DNA from: DATFXM01 sp035315885 | GTDB lineage: Bacteria > Acidobacteriota > Blastocatellia > UBA7656 | Direction of reading: 5' to 3' | DNA length: 48,795 nt | NCBI GenBank assembly: GCA_035315885.1 | Contig: DATFXM010000114.1 | Span: forward strand, 1-48,795 | Shown: in pieces, positions 9,033 through 16,730 of the stretch | How positions within the stretch are numbered: position 1 is the first letter of the stretch | How the letters are laid out: every line of letters begins with the position of its first letter | Program-made: the position numbers and the translations under genes | Notes under the pieces: generated by a model | Told to the model about the DNA's origin: nothing | The model's input: only the letters and a program-made list of their open reading frames with translations | Databases searched by the model: none

Positions 9033-10466
9033 TCAGCCGTCAGATGGCCCGACAACTCTTCTTGCCGTCAATTCGCCTTGCGAAACGCAATCCCCCGTTG
9101 AAACGCCATGCAAGTAGTTTCCAACGAGGAAAAGGCCGGGGATTTCATTTAACAGTTGTTCAATTTTTTTTACGCGGTCGGCGTGTCCCAGATTGTATTG
9201 AGGAATCGAGCGCTGGTAGTGGGTGATCGAGATGACTCGCGGGTCGCCTGATATTTGCAGAACCCGTCGCAAGTCCGCATGTACCGTCGAGACCAGCTCG
9301 TCGTCGGGAAGTAGCGCTAGTTCGGGATGTCGCGCGCCTCCCACGAACACCGTCAGCAGCGCCATGCCCTCAGGCGCACGGCCTTGGAACAGGCTCGAAC
9401 TCCAAACGCATCCGAGTATCCGCAACGGCTCCGAAGGCGCAACCAGGAACCCGAATCCTTGTAGCGGGTTCGACACCGCTGACTTCGAGTAAGCGAGATA
9501 AACAATCGCAAGCGGCGGGTAGAGGATCTCCTCAAGGCTGTCACTCAAATCTGAGGAAACGGTCCTGAGCAATTCCGCCGCTGCCTGCGAGGGTGTTGCC
9601 ACCACTAATTGTTCGGCGCCCACGCTCTCCTTTCGGCCGTCACGAATGAACTCCACTGAAAAACGCGGGCGACCAGGCGACTGCGACGAATCGGTTGCGT
9701 CAATCGTGTGAATGTTGCAGTCGCTGATCCCGGTAACGAAGTCCTCGCCCAGACTTCTCGCAAGAATCCGGGGAAGATGGGCCATGCCATCTACGAAAGA
9801 CACCAGATGGCGTCGTGCAGGCGCTGCCTTCTCAAGAACCTGCGCTGCGCCTTTCTTTGCCTTTCGCGCTTCACGAGCTTTTGCGATCGACCCTTTGATC
9901 AACCCGCCGTATTTTTTTTCAAGGTTCGCGAGCCGTGGAAAAGCTGCCTGAGCGCTCAACTGGTTTGCATCGCCTGCGAAGATTCCGGAAACAAACGGCG
10001 CGACCAGCCGTTCCGCGGCCTCGGAGCCAATTCGCCGCCGTGCAAATGACGCGAGGCTCTCCTCGCCATCGCCGGCGCTGGGCGAGACGAATAGCTCGCC
10101 GAGTATTCTCAGCTTGCCGCGTGCGCTCAACAATTTGCTTCGGAGGAATGCGCCCGGTCCGGAGGGAACGGCGTGGAGACGTCCGCCAAAATACACGTAC
10201 GCCGGAGCCTTCGGGTCACCTTCAACTACACTGTCATTCTCACCCAGTTCATCAATGAGGTTCAGCAAGTCTTCGGTGCCCTGCGAGCTGTTGGGACCTC
10301 GTTCGATGAGGTAGCCATCGACTCTGTCTGTTCGAATCACCCCGCCTGGGATTTCCGATCTCTCCAGCACCAAAACGTCCAGACCAAGTTGCTTCAGTCG
10401 ATGGGCGCACACCAAACCGGACAGCCCAGCGCCGATGACTATGACGCGTCTGGAAGCAGTGGCCAT
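9033..10466 (-). CDS. hemG: Protoporphyrinogen / coproporphyrinogen oxidase, FAD-dependent (HemG/HemY family)
   Basis: A flavoprotein of about 477 residues that oxidises the porphyrinogen macrocycle to porphyrin near the end of haem synthesis. The N-terminal FAD motif GAGLSG is at residues 12-17, followed by LERSEIPGG. The C-terminus has the FAD-contact stretch GLFLVGNYLHGVSTGDCV. I start it at the ATG at 10466, 8 bases after the hemH stop. A longer frame back to 10535 would overlap hemH and lacks family similarity. The order hemE-hemH-hemG matches the hemEHY operon of Gram-positives, where this enzyme acts on coproporphyrinogen III (CgoX). Sequence alone does not decide between the protoporphyrin and coproporphyrin branches here. 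Confidence 0.93.
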   Translation of the reverse strand: MATASRRVIVIGAGLSGLVCAHRLKQLGLDVLVLERSEIPGGVIRTDRVDGYLIERGPNSSQGTEDLLNLIDELGENDSVVEGDPKAPAYVYFGGRLHAVPSGPGAFLRSKLLSARGKLRILGELFVSPSAGDGEESLASFARRRIGSEAAERLVAPFVSGIFAGDANQLSAQAAFPRLANLEKKYGGLIKGSIAKAREARKAKKGAAQVLEKAAPARRHLVSFVDGMAHLPRILARSLGEDFVTGISDCNIHTIDATDSSQSPGRPRFSVEFIRDGRKESVGAEQLVVATPSQAAAELLRTVSSDLSDSLEEILYPPLAIVYLAYSKSAVSNPLQGFGFLVAPSEPLRILGCVWSSSLFQGRAPEGMALLTVFVGGARHPELALLPDDELVSTVHADLRRVLQISGDPRVISITHYQRSIPQYNLGHADRVKKIEQLLNEIPGLFLVGNYLHGVSTGDCVSQGELTARRVVGPSDG

Positions 10467-10474
10467 GATAGTTC

Positions 10475-11464
10475 TTAACCTTCGAGGTTGCGCTCGACCA
10501 GCCCCGCAAGCGCTTCTATGAAGTCGGGCCGGCAATTCAGGGCCGGTGCTCGTCGGTAATGTTTGAGGCCGACTTCCTCGGCGACGCCGCGATACAGTAT
10601 GTCGAGCTCGTAAAGCGTTTCAATGTGTTCAGAAACAAAGCTGACCGGGACCAACAGCACCTGGTCTACACCTTCGGCCGCCAGGCGTCGAATTGTCTCG
10701 TCGGTGGAAGGTCGAAGCCACTTCACCGGTCCAACCTTGCTCTGAAACGAAAGCGAGTGAGGGCGATCCCGGCCAAGTCTGGCAACGGTTTCGCTGACGG
10801 TCTCTTGAGTCTGCTTAAGGTAGGGATCTCCCTCTTCGATGTAGCTGACCGGAACACTGTGAGCGCTGAACACTATATGGGTTGCCGCGGGATCAGAAGT
10901 CGGGAACTGATCCAGCTCCTCTTTGATTGTCCGGCAGAGCGCGTCGATGTACGCAGGTTCCGCTTGCCAACTTTCAATCACCGAAACTGCCGGCGGCTTG
11001 CCGTTCTGACCGAACAACTGATTCATCCGGTTCAGGCTGGACCCGGTGGTTGAAATCGAGTATTGCGGATAGAGCGGCAGAACTACGAGGTGCGTGATCT
11101 GATCTGAGCTGATCTGTTCAAGCGCTTGTTCAATCATCGGCCACCAATACCTCATGCCTACGTACACGCGGCCGGTTATGCCGCGAGCGGCAAGAGCAAG
11201 CTCCAGTGCATGGGCTTGCTGGTCAGTTATTCGTCGCAGCGGTGACCCTCCGCCGATCTGCCTGTAGTACGACTGAGACTTCCGATACCGCTGAGTTGAG
11301 ATTGCCCACGCAAGCGGCTTCTGCATGGAGCGCAACGGGAGCCTGATAATGTCTGGATCTGCAAAGAGGTTGAACAGAAAAGGCCTGACGTCGGCAAGCG
11401 TCTCCGGACCGCCGAGATTGAACAGCAACACGCCGAGCCTCTCACCTCTTTGATTGCTCACCAT
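10475..11464 (-). CDS. hemH: Ferrochelatase
   Basis: HemH inserts ferrous iron into a porphyrin (protoporphyrin IX or, in the alternative branch, coproporphyrin III). The protein has 329 residues, normal for a bacterial ferrochelatase. Family motifs are visible in order: GVLLFNLGGPETL at the N-terminus, LPLYPQYSISTTGSS in the centre, the active-site region FSAHSVPVSYIEEGDPY, then FQSKVGPVKWLRPSTDE, and SFVSEHIETLYELDI near the C-terminus carrying the conserved HIETL. It sits 27 bases downstream of hemE and 8 bases upstream of hemG on the same strand, so the three are almost certainly cotranscribed. No clear Shine-Dalgarno precedes the ATG at 11464. Confidence 0.96.
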   Translation of the reverse strand: MVSNQRGERLGVLLFNLGGPETLADVRPFLFNLFADPDIIRLPLRSMQKPLAWAISTQRYRKSQSYYRQIGGGSPLRRITDQQAHALELALAARGITGRVYVGMRYWWPMIEQALEQISSDQITHLVVLPLYPQYSISTTGSSLNRMNQLFGQNGKPPAVSVIESWQAEPAYIDALCRTIKEELDQFPTSDPAATHIVFSAHSVPVSYIEEGDPYLKQTQETVSETVARLGRDRPHSLSFQSKVGPVKWLRPSTDETIRRLAAEGVDQVLLVPVSFVSEHIETLYELDILYRGVAEEVGLKHYRRAPALNCRPDFIEALAGLVERNLEG

Positions 11465-11491
11465 GATTTCGAGATCACTTGATCAGTCGAG

Positions 11492-12523
11492 TCAAAGCGC
11501 CGTTCTCTTAGCGCTGGTGATGAACGCGCGGGCATTTTCTACCGGTGTCATCGGGAGTATTCCATGGCCAAGATTGAGTATATGCCGGTGACCGCCGCCC
11601 TTTCGGATTAGTTCGTGGGCCTTTTCTGTTATCACACCTGGATTGGACAGCAACACGCAAGGGTCCAGGTTTCCCTGGATCGCAAGGCTCGTCGGGATAC
11701 GCCGGCGAGCTTCTTCCAGATCTATGCGCCAGTCGATGCTCAGAACGTCGGCGCCGCTGGTCGCCATCAACTCGAGGAAATGCCCGCAGCCGTTGATGAA
11801 CAAGACCGCCGGCGCGGCGCGACGGTTCAACGCAGCAAAGATCTTCTGTTCGTACGGCAGGGCGAACTCCGTGTAGTCGGCCTTAGACAACTCGCCGGCC
11901 CAGGAATCGAACAGTTGGATGAACTGTGCCCCCGCCTCTATTTGAGCGTTCAGGTACAGGATTATCGCATCCGAAATCTTGTTAAGCAGTGCGTGCAGAG
12001 TCGCCGGCTCTGCAAACATCATTCGCTTTATCTCAGCGTAGTTTTTCGACCCACCGCCTTCAACCATGTAGGCCGCGAGAGTCCAGGGGGCACCGGCAAA
12101 ACCGATCAACGGCACTGCTCCGTCGAGCTCCTTGCGCAGCGTGCGAATGATCTCCATCACAAAACCGGTTTTTTCGAGCGGGTCGGGTACGATGAGCCGG
12201 TCTACTTGAGAGCGAGATCTTATCGGGTCTGGCAGCTCCGGGCCCTTTTTCTCGGTGAGCTGAACTTCCTGCCCCATGGCCTCTACCGGGATCAGAATGT
12301 CGCTGAACATTATTACCGCGTCTACGTCGAGTATTCGATAAGGCTGAAGCGACACCTCCACAGCAAGGTCGATGGTCTTGCACAGGGTAAGGAAGTCGAT
12401 ATCCTTGCGGACGGCGCGATACTCCGGGAGGTACCTGCCCGCCTGTCTCATCATCCACACCGGCGTTCTGTCGACGTGTTCGCCTCTCGCGGCTCGAACA
12501 ATCAGATCGTTCTTGAGTTGCAT
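11492..12523 (-). CDS. hemE: Uroporphyrinogen decarboxylase
   Basis: HemE removes four acetate carboxyls from uroporphyrinogen III to make coproporphyrinogen III. Both PROSITE-type signatures are present: RTPVWMMRQAGRYLPEYR near the N-terminus and GFAGAPWTLAAYMVEGGG in the middle. NLGHGILPMTPVENARAF closes the protein as usual. I choose the ATG at 12523 (343 residues, the family norm). A TTG at 12544 in the same frame adds seven residues with no family support and no better ribosome site. It is the first gene of hemE-hemH-hemG, and a heptad repeat lies directly upstream. hemD is encoded separately at 21736-22554. Confidence 0.96.
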   Translation of the reverse strand: MQLKNDLIVRAARGEHVDRTPVWMMRQAGRYLPEYRAVRKDIDFLTLCKTIDLAVEVSLQPYRILDVDAVIMFSDILIPVEAMGQEVQLTEKKGPELPDPIRSRSQVDRLIVPDPLEKTGFVMEIIRTLRKELDGAVPLIGFAGAPWTLAAYMVEGGGSKNYAEIKRMMFAEPATLHALLNKISDAIILYLNAQIEAGAQFIQLFDSWAGELSKADYTEFALPYEQKIFAALNRRAAPAVLFINGCGHFLELMATSGADVLSIDWRIDLEEARRRIPTSLAIQGNLDPCVLLSNPGVITEKAHELIRKGGGHRHILNLGHGILPMTPVENARAFITSAKRTAL

Positions 12524-12561
12524 GGGAATGGACGATTCTAACAATCAGGTCTTGAGGGGAA

Positions 12562-12655
12562 CAAGTACTGAGTCCGAGTCGTGAGTTTCTGAAGTCTGAG
12601 TTCTGAATCACGCTCCTTGCTCAGGACTCAGGACTCAGGACTTAGTATTTGGTAA
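12562..12655. repeat. Intergenic heptad inverted repeat, CTCAGGA type (site C)
   Basis: The left arm (about 12562-12608) contains TGAGTCC/TGAGTTC-like units. The right arm (about 12620-12655) has three perfect heptads of CTCAGGA followed by a degenerate tail. The arms are complementary. It lies between the glycosylase stop at 12658 and hemE, both on minus. Confidence 0.75.
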
Positions 12656-12657
12656 GT

Positions 12658-13200
12658 TCATCTGCTTACGAAGGGGGAGCCCTTTTCAAAGAAGCGCCAT
12701 TCGAGTTCCATTGCTTTTGAGATACCGATGCGTTTGCTGCTCGATACTGGCGGCGGAACGCTCGCCGGCTTGAGTTTGATTTCGGTTCCGATGAGCTTGC
12801 CGTTGTGAGTGAGATCAATGCCGAACGCTTCGCAGAGACGGCCGGGCCCGCTCGCAAGTCGCTGCGGATCCGAAACGCCCCTTCGGCTCGCCATCAGATC
12901 GAGGCCTGTCAGCGGCTCCGCTGCTCTGATCAGTACTGCACCGGGGCCGGATCGGTCAGCTGTAAAGTTCAGACAGTAGTACATGCCGTAGATGAAATAG
13001 ACGTAGACTCGCCCGAAGGATTCACGCATGGTGGCGGCCTGGTTCTTGCGGGTTACCGAATGAGACGCGGCATCGGTTGTGTAGGCTTCGGTCTCAACTA
13101 TGCGTCCCTCGCAGCCTCCGAGGACCAGAATGGTGCCTATCAGATCTCGGGCTACTTCGACCGTGTCACGTGCAAAGAATTCCGGTTTCACGTATCGCAT
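12658..13200 (-). CDS. 3-methyladenine DNA glycosylase (MPG/AAG family)
   Basis: Excises alkylated purines such as 3-methyladenine and hypoxanthine and starts base-excision repair. The 180-residue protein has the single-domain AAG fold. RIVETEAYTTDAASHS carries the catalytic glutamate. RVYVYFIYGMYYCLNF and SGPGRLCEAFGI are typical family blocks. The length is at the short end for the family, but all core motifs are present, so it appears intact. It is divergent from mgtE and upstream of hemE on the same strand. A heptad repeat begins only about 2 bases upstream of its ATG, so no ribosome-binding site is evident. Confidence 0.93.
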   Translation of the reverse strand: MRYVKPEFFARDTVEVARDLIGTILVLGGCEGRIVETEAYTTDAASHSVTRKNQAATMRESFGRVYVYFIYGMYYCLNFTADRSGPGAVLIRAAEPLTGLDLMASRRGVSDPQRLASGPGRLCEAFGIDLTHNGKLIGTEIKLKPASVPPPVSSSKRIGISKAMELEWRFFEKGSPFVSR

Positions 13201-13202
13201 GA

Positions 13203-13357
13203 TGCAGTAGGCAGTATGCAGTAGGCAGTAAGGCAGTAGCTAGTTGGTTTTTGATTTTGAGCTTCGCTGCTCTGTTTTCAAGTTTTGCATCATAGCTCAC
13301 TGCCTACTGCATACTGCCTACTGCATACTGCCTACTGCATTACTCAGGACTCAGAAC
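13203..13357. repeat. Intergenic heptad inverted repeat, CAGTAGG/CAGTATG type with a CTCAGAA tail (site D)
   Basis: The left arm (13203-13240) reads as alternating heptads GCAGTAG and GCAGTAT. The right arm (about 13298-13341) is the complement, six heptads of ACTGCCT/ACTGCAT. The loop of about 57 bases contains no ORF. The right arm runs straight into CTCAGGACTCAGAACTCA, which is the heptad type of the other sites. A smaller period-7 pair (GAGGTTC twice) lies at 13419-13432. Confidence 0.85.
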
Positions 13358-13384
13358 TCATTGCTTTCCTTGGTTGATTCGCTG

Positions 13385-13393
13385 TGTTATAAG
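13385..13393 (+). promoter_or_regulatory. Putative extended -10 promoter of mgtE
   Basis: TGTTATAAG fits an extended -10 (TGN then TATAAG). It is about 110 bases before the mgtE ATG and immediately downstream of the heptad repeat. There is no clear -35. The leader is too short for a standard M-box magnesium riboswitch. Confidence 0.3.
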
Positions 13394-13504
13394 AAAGCAA
13401 GGATTTAACTCGCAGTTTGAGGTTCGAGGTTCGTAGTCCAGTGCGGTGTAGCACGGTGTTCACAAATTCATCAAAACCTATGACACGTAGCGGAGGCGAT
13501 TCGG

Positions 13505-14869
13505 ATGCAGGCGCAGCGGCAAAAACTGATGCTGGACTCTATCAGCCGGTTGATTCGCCGCGGCGCTCTGTCCAACGCGCTTAACCTCCTCATAAAACTC
13601 CGCCCCGTGGACATCGCTCAAGTCCTCGGCCAACTCCCTCAAAACGACAGTGAAAGCCTTTTCAAGGCTCTGGTCCGCAGCGAGCTTCCGAAGGCCGCCG
13701 AAGCCGTCTCCGAACTGGAAACCGACAAGGCCGTAGAACTGCTCGCGACTTTGGGGCGCGAAGAAGTCTCTCGCCTGTTGCAGGAACTCCCATCCGACGA
13801 CGCGACCCTGCTGGTATCGGGAATGCCCGAGGAGCTGCGGGACGACCTGCTCGACGCAATGAAGGTTGAACACTCGACGGTGGTGAACGAGTTGTTGGGC
13901 TTCGAAGACGAGACCGCCGGTCGGATAATGACCCCGGACTACTTCGCGCTCGACGAAGACGTCACCGTATCGGAAGCCATCACCGCGCTGCAGCGCCGAA
14001 GCGAAGAATTCGAGATGGCGTTTTACCTCTACGTCGTCGACTCTCGAAATCACCTGCTCGGCGTGGTCAGCCTCAGACAGCTTTTGCTCAACCAGCCTTC
14101 GACGCCGCTCAGAAAGATCATGATCAGCGACGTAATCAAGGTCGCTACAGATACTGACCAGGAAGAAGTGGCCCGAATCGTTGCGACATACAACTTGCTG
14201 GCCGTGCCGGTTGTTGATCAAGAGAACAAGCTCGTTGGTATTATCACAGTCGACGACATCATCGACGTCATGCGAGAGGAGGCTACCGAAGATATTTACG
14301 CGTTGGCCGGGGTCGAGGCGGATGATCGAGCGCTTGGTTCGTCGATTAATTCGGTGATGCGGCGTTTGCCCTGGCTTATGCTCTCGCTCCTCGCCGCCCT
14401 GGTGGTAGTAGCCATAGTCCAGTTCTACGTTGTGACAATCGAGCAAGCGGTGTGGCTGGCGATCCTCATCCCCGTAGTCGCAACAATGGGCAGCACCGCG
14501 GCGACTCAAACAATGACGGTGGTGGTTCGAGGGATAGGGCTGGGAGAGGTGAGCTGGGAAACGGGCAAGAGAGTGATTACCAAAGAAGCGCTGGTCGGTC
14601 TGATCAATGGCGTAGTTGTGGGGTTGGTGGTCGCGGGTGTCGTTTCGTTGTGGACAAGTGCCAGGCTTGGGGGTGTGCTTGGGCTGACGATGCTGTTGAG
14701 CTTGTTCGTAGCCGGAATTCTGGGGACACTGGTGCCGGTACTGCTGAAGCGGTTCAGGCTGGATCCGGCGTTGGCATCATCCTTCTTCGTTGTAACAATC
14801 ACAGACGCGGTGACTTTCTTTTTCTATTTCGGGATGGCGACTTTTCTGTTGAAGCACTTCAGACTGTGA
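13505..14869 (+). CDS. mgtE: Magnesium transporter MgtE
   Basis: A gated Mg2+ channel of the inner membrane. The 454 residues show the full MgtE layout: an N-terminal superhelical domain (about 1-130), a CBS pair (about 137-260, starting GRIMTPDYFALDEDVTV) and five membrane segments from about residue 285. The pore-region motif, usually GNAGxQ, reads MGSTAATQTMTVVVRG here. The last helix has TDAVTFFFYFGMA with the expected conserved aspartate. GGAGG at 13492-13496 is 8 bases before the ATG. It is divergent from the glycosylase gene and followed by a small membrane-protein gene with its own ribosome site. Confidence 0.95.
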   Translation: MQAQRQKLMLDSISRLIRRGALSNALNLLIKLRPVDIAQVLGQLPQNDSESLFKALVRSELPKAAEAVSELETDKAVELLATLGREEVSRLLQELPSDDATLLVSGMPEELRDDLLDAMKVEHSTVVNELLGFEDETAGRIMTPDYFALDEDVTVSEAITALQRRSEEFEMAFYLYVVDSRNHLLGVVSLRQLLLNQPSTPLRKIMISDVIKVATDTDQEEVARIVATYNLLAVPVVDQENKLVGIITVDDIIDVMREEATEDIYALAGVEADDRALGSSINSVMRRLPWLMLSLLAALVVVAIVQFYVVTIEQAVWLAILIPVVATMGSTAATQTMTVVVRGIGLGEVSWETGKRVITKEALVGLINGVVVGLVVAGVVSLWTSARLGGVLGLTMLLSLFVAGILGTLVPVLLKRFRLDPALASSFFVVTITDAVTFFFYFGMATFLLKHFRL

Positions 14870-14970
14870 AATGAATGCTTGTAGGGGCCGAGGCCGTCTA
14901 GTAATATGGCGCGGCGTCATCAGGGCAGTTATCCAGCGACAATCTCGCTACTAAAAAGGAGGATGCATAG

Positions 14971-15480
14971 ATGAGTAGTCAGCCGCCGTATGGATATGGT
15001 CAGGGTGGTGGATATCAGCAGGGTGGAGGGTACGGTGGGCCGCCGCCTCCGGGTTCGACTCCGGAGAAGACGAAAGTCGGCAACCTGGACTACAACGTTG
15101 CCGCGTTGTTGAACTATCTGCCGTCCTGTCTCTGCTGCATAAATCTCGTGCCGTGCATTCTCTGGCTGGCCACCGAACCGAAGGAGAATCGGTTCCTGAG
15201 ATTTCATTCGATTCAGGGTCTGCTGCTATTTGGGGTTTGGGTAGCGATCTGGATTGTGTTTGCGATATTGGGCGCTGTGCTCGGCGTCGGAAGCATGATG
15301 GCTCCTTCTGCAAGCGGCGTGGGACTTGCCACCGCCGGCGCGGGGCTGATACTGCTGGTTGTGCGTTTAGCGGTATTGATTGTGCTGCTGATAATTCACG
15401 TACTCGCGATGGTCAAGGCCAATCAGGGACAAATGTGGAAGCTCCCGATCATCGGAGACATCGCCGAGAAGAATTCTTAA
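14971..15480 (+). CDS. Small membrane protein, DUF4870/Tic20-like
   Basis: 169 residues. The first 30 are rich in Gly, Gln, Tyr and Pro (for example GYGQGGGYQQGGGYGGPPPP) and probably disordered in the cytoplasm. They are followed by three or four hydrophobic segments. The stretch NLDYNVAALLNYLP and the loop with FLRFHSIQGLLLF match the DUF4870/Tic20-like pattern, in which a short helix pair is joined by a conserved RFHxxQ motif. Molecular function is unknown. GGAGG lies 8-9 bases before the ATG. A GC-rich hairpin follows the stop, so transcription likely ends there. Confidence 0.8.
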   Translation: MSSQPPYGYGQGGGYQQGGGYGGPPPPGSTPEKTKVGNLDYNVAALLNYLPSCLCCINLVPCILWLATEPKENRFLRFHSIQGLLLFGVWVAIWIVFAILGAVLGVGSMMAPSASGVGLATAGAGLILLVVRLAVLIVLLIIHVLAMVKANQGQMWKLPIIGDIAEKNS

Positions 15481-15501
15481 GAACCTGCTTCACTAGAAAC
15501 G

Positions 15502-15537
15502 ACGGCCCGCTTCGGTGTAGAACCCTCGGCGGGCCGT
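15502..15537. terminator. Candidate hairpin terminator after the DUF4870-like gene
   Basis: ACGGCCCGC (15502-15510) pairs perfectly with GCGGGCCGT (15529-15537), giving a 9-bp stem and an 18-base loop, 21 bases after the stop codon. It lacks a clear T-tract, so intrinsic termination is not certain. It could serve both convergent genes. Confidence 0.5.
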
Positions 15538-15539
15538 AT

Positions 15540-15600
15540 CAGTTCTGAGTACGGAGTTCTGAGTATTGCGGACTCCGCCTTACTGCCTGCTTCCTAACTA
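15540..15600. repeat. Short mixed heptad repeat (site E)
   Basis: AGTTCTGAGTACGGAGTTCTGAG is followed by a CCTTACTGCCTGCTTCC segment, so both the TTCTGAG and ACTGCCT heptad types occur within 60 bases. On the minus strand the element starts at the stop codon of the CPBP gene. Confidence 0.55.
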
Positions 15601-16589
15601 ATGCTCGGCATTGAATAGCGAGCGCCGTGCCTGGTGGCCAACTTCATTTCTTCGGTCACGCGCAACCAGTCAGCCCTGAGTATCAGGACCGTGGATGCTG
15701 CCAGCGTCAGAGTCGCCGCAAGCCCGCCTTCGGGTCCGTAATCCAATCCGGTTAGCCAACGAGGTTCTCCCGACGAGCCCTGAAGGAGCGACATCTTCTG
15801 CAGCACGGTGAGGCCGCTTACCGGAAGACCAAAGATCGAGGCCTGCACAAAATTCCAGGAAAAGTGCAAGCCGGTGGCAAACCAGAGACTTCGGGTTTTC
15901 AGATACGCGATTCCCAACCAGATTCCAGCCAGGATTGTGTTGATCGTAGAGAACAGTGTGGAGTTGGGGTTTGGTATGTGCAGGACACCGAAGAGTATCG
16001 ATGTCCCCAGAACTGCGACTACTGGGCCGAGATCGTAAGCCAGCGCCTGAAATACGAATCCCCTGAATAGCAGCTCTTCGGTGGCCGCGGCTACAAACAT
16101 GAACAACAAGGAGAAACCAAGCGATACGACAAGTGAGAATGCACGATCGCTCCGGAGTTGGAAGTCCGCGGCGTGCTTCAGCATTACAATCCCTACCGCG
16201 CAGGCCAAAGCTACGGAGCCCACTAGCGACCCGACTGCCAGATCTCGCAGCCAACCGGGGTGCAGTTTGAAGCCTATCGAGCTGAAGGTTCGTCGTTCGA
16301 GCAGAACCGCGCAAAACGCAGTCGCCGAGATCGTTGCAATCAGGGTGATCAGTTTGTCGCTGGCGAGATATGCCAGTTCATGACCGCTTACGAATTCGCC
16401 GGAGGGTGAAGGTTCGACTGCGAGGTAGCCGAGGGCGGGGATTAGCCTGGCCACCGCGGTAATGAGTCCTCCGAACAAGATGCCCGAAACGATAAACGCG
16501 AGCAAAAAGGCCGCTATGCGCCAGCCGCATCTGGCCTCGTCTTTCTTGTTGAGGAATATCCAGCGAAGTGCGTCAATCGGCTCGGCCAT
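15594..16589 (-). CDS. CPBP-family intramembrane metalloprotease (Abi/CAAX-like)
   Basis: 331 residues from the ATG at 16589, with about eight hydrophobic segments. The CPBP motifs are present in order: EELLFRG (EExxxR) near residue 171, FGVLHIPNPN (FxxxH) and HFSWNFVQ (HxxxN). These residues form the metal-dependent active site in CAAX-prenyl protease and Abi homologues. The substrate is unknown. A longer in-frame start at 16685 would run through a repeat element and adds a sequence with no family similarity, so I reject it. It is downstream of a VWFA gene on the same strand, with site F between them. Confidence 0.88.
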   Translation of the reverse strand: MAEPIDALRWIFLNKKDEARCGWRIAAFLLAFIVSGILFGGLITAVARLIPALGYLAVEPSPSGEFVSGHELAYLASDKLITLIATISATAFCAVLLERRTFSSIGFKLHPGWLRDLAVGSLVGSVALACAVGIVMLKHAADFQLRSDRAFSLVVSLGFSLLFMFVAAATEELLFRGFVFQALAYDLGPVVAVLGTSILFGVLHIPNPNSTLFSTINTILAGIWLGIAYLKTRSLWFATGLHFSWNFVQASIFGLPVSGLTVLQKMSLLQGSSGEPRWLTGLDYGPEGGLAATLTLAASTVLILRADWLRVTEEMKLATRHGARYSMPSIS

Positions 16590-16637
16590 GGCCGAGCGAA
16601 AATAGCCACCCCGGCAGGCAGTGTCAAGGAGGGTCTT

Positions 16638-16730
16638 GGGGAGTTCTGAGTTCTGGGCGCAACCCCTTCGGGGTAACACCAGCACCCGAACTCAGCACCC
16701 AGCAACTCAGAACTCAGAACTCAGAACTAC
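16638..16730. repeat. Intergenic heptad inverted repeat, CTCAGAA/CTCAGCA type (site F)
   Basis: The right part (16690-16728) has CTCAGCA-like units and three consecutive ACTCAGA heptads. The left arm (16641-16657) has GAGTTCTGAGTTCTGGG. A small perfect hairpin, ACCCCTTCGGGGT (16672-16684), sits in the loop. On the minus strand the element starts exactly at the TAG stop of the VWFA gene (16729-16727). Confidence 0.8.

Noticed and set aside
13203..13357. CRISPR-like direct repeats
   Set aside because: Units are 7 bp and contiguous with no spacers, and the arms are inverted. No cas gene is near.
13478..14509. Minus-strand frame of 343 codons opposite mgtE
   Set aside because: Shadow of a clear MgtE; His/Val/Asp-rich nonsense composition.
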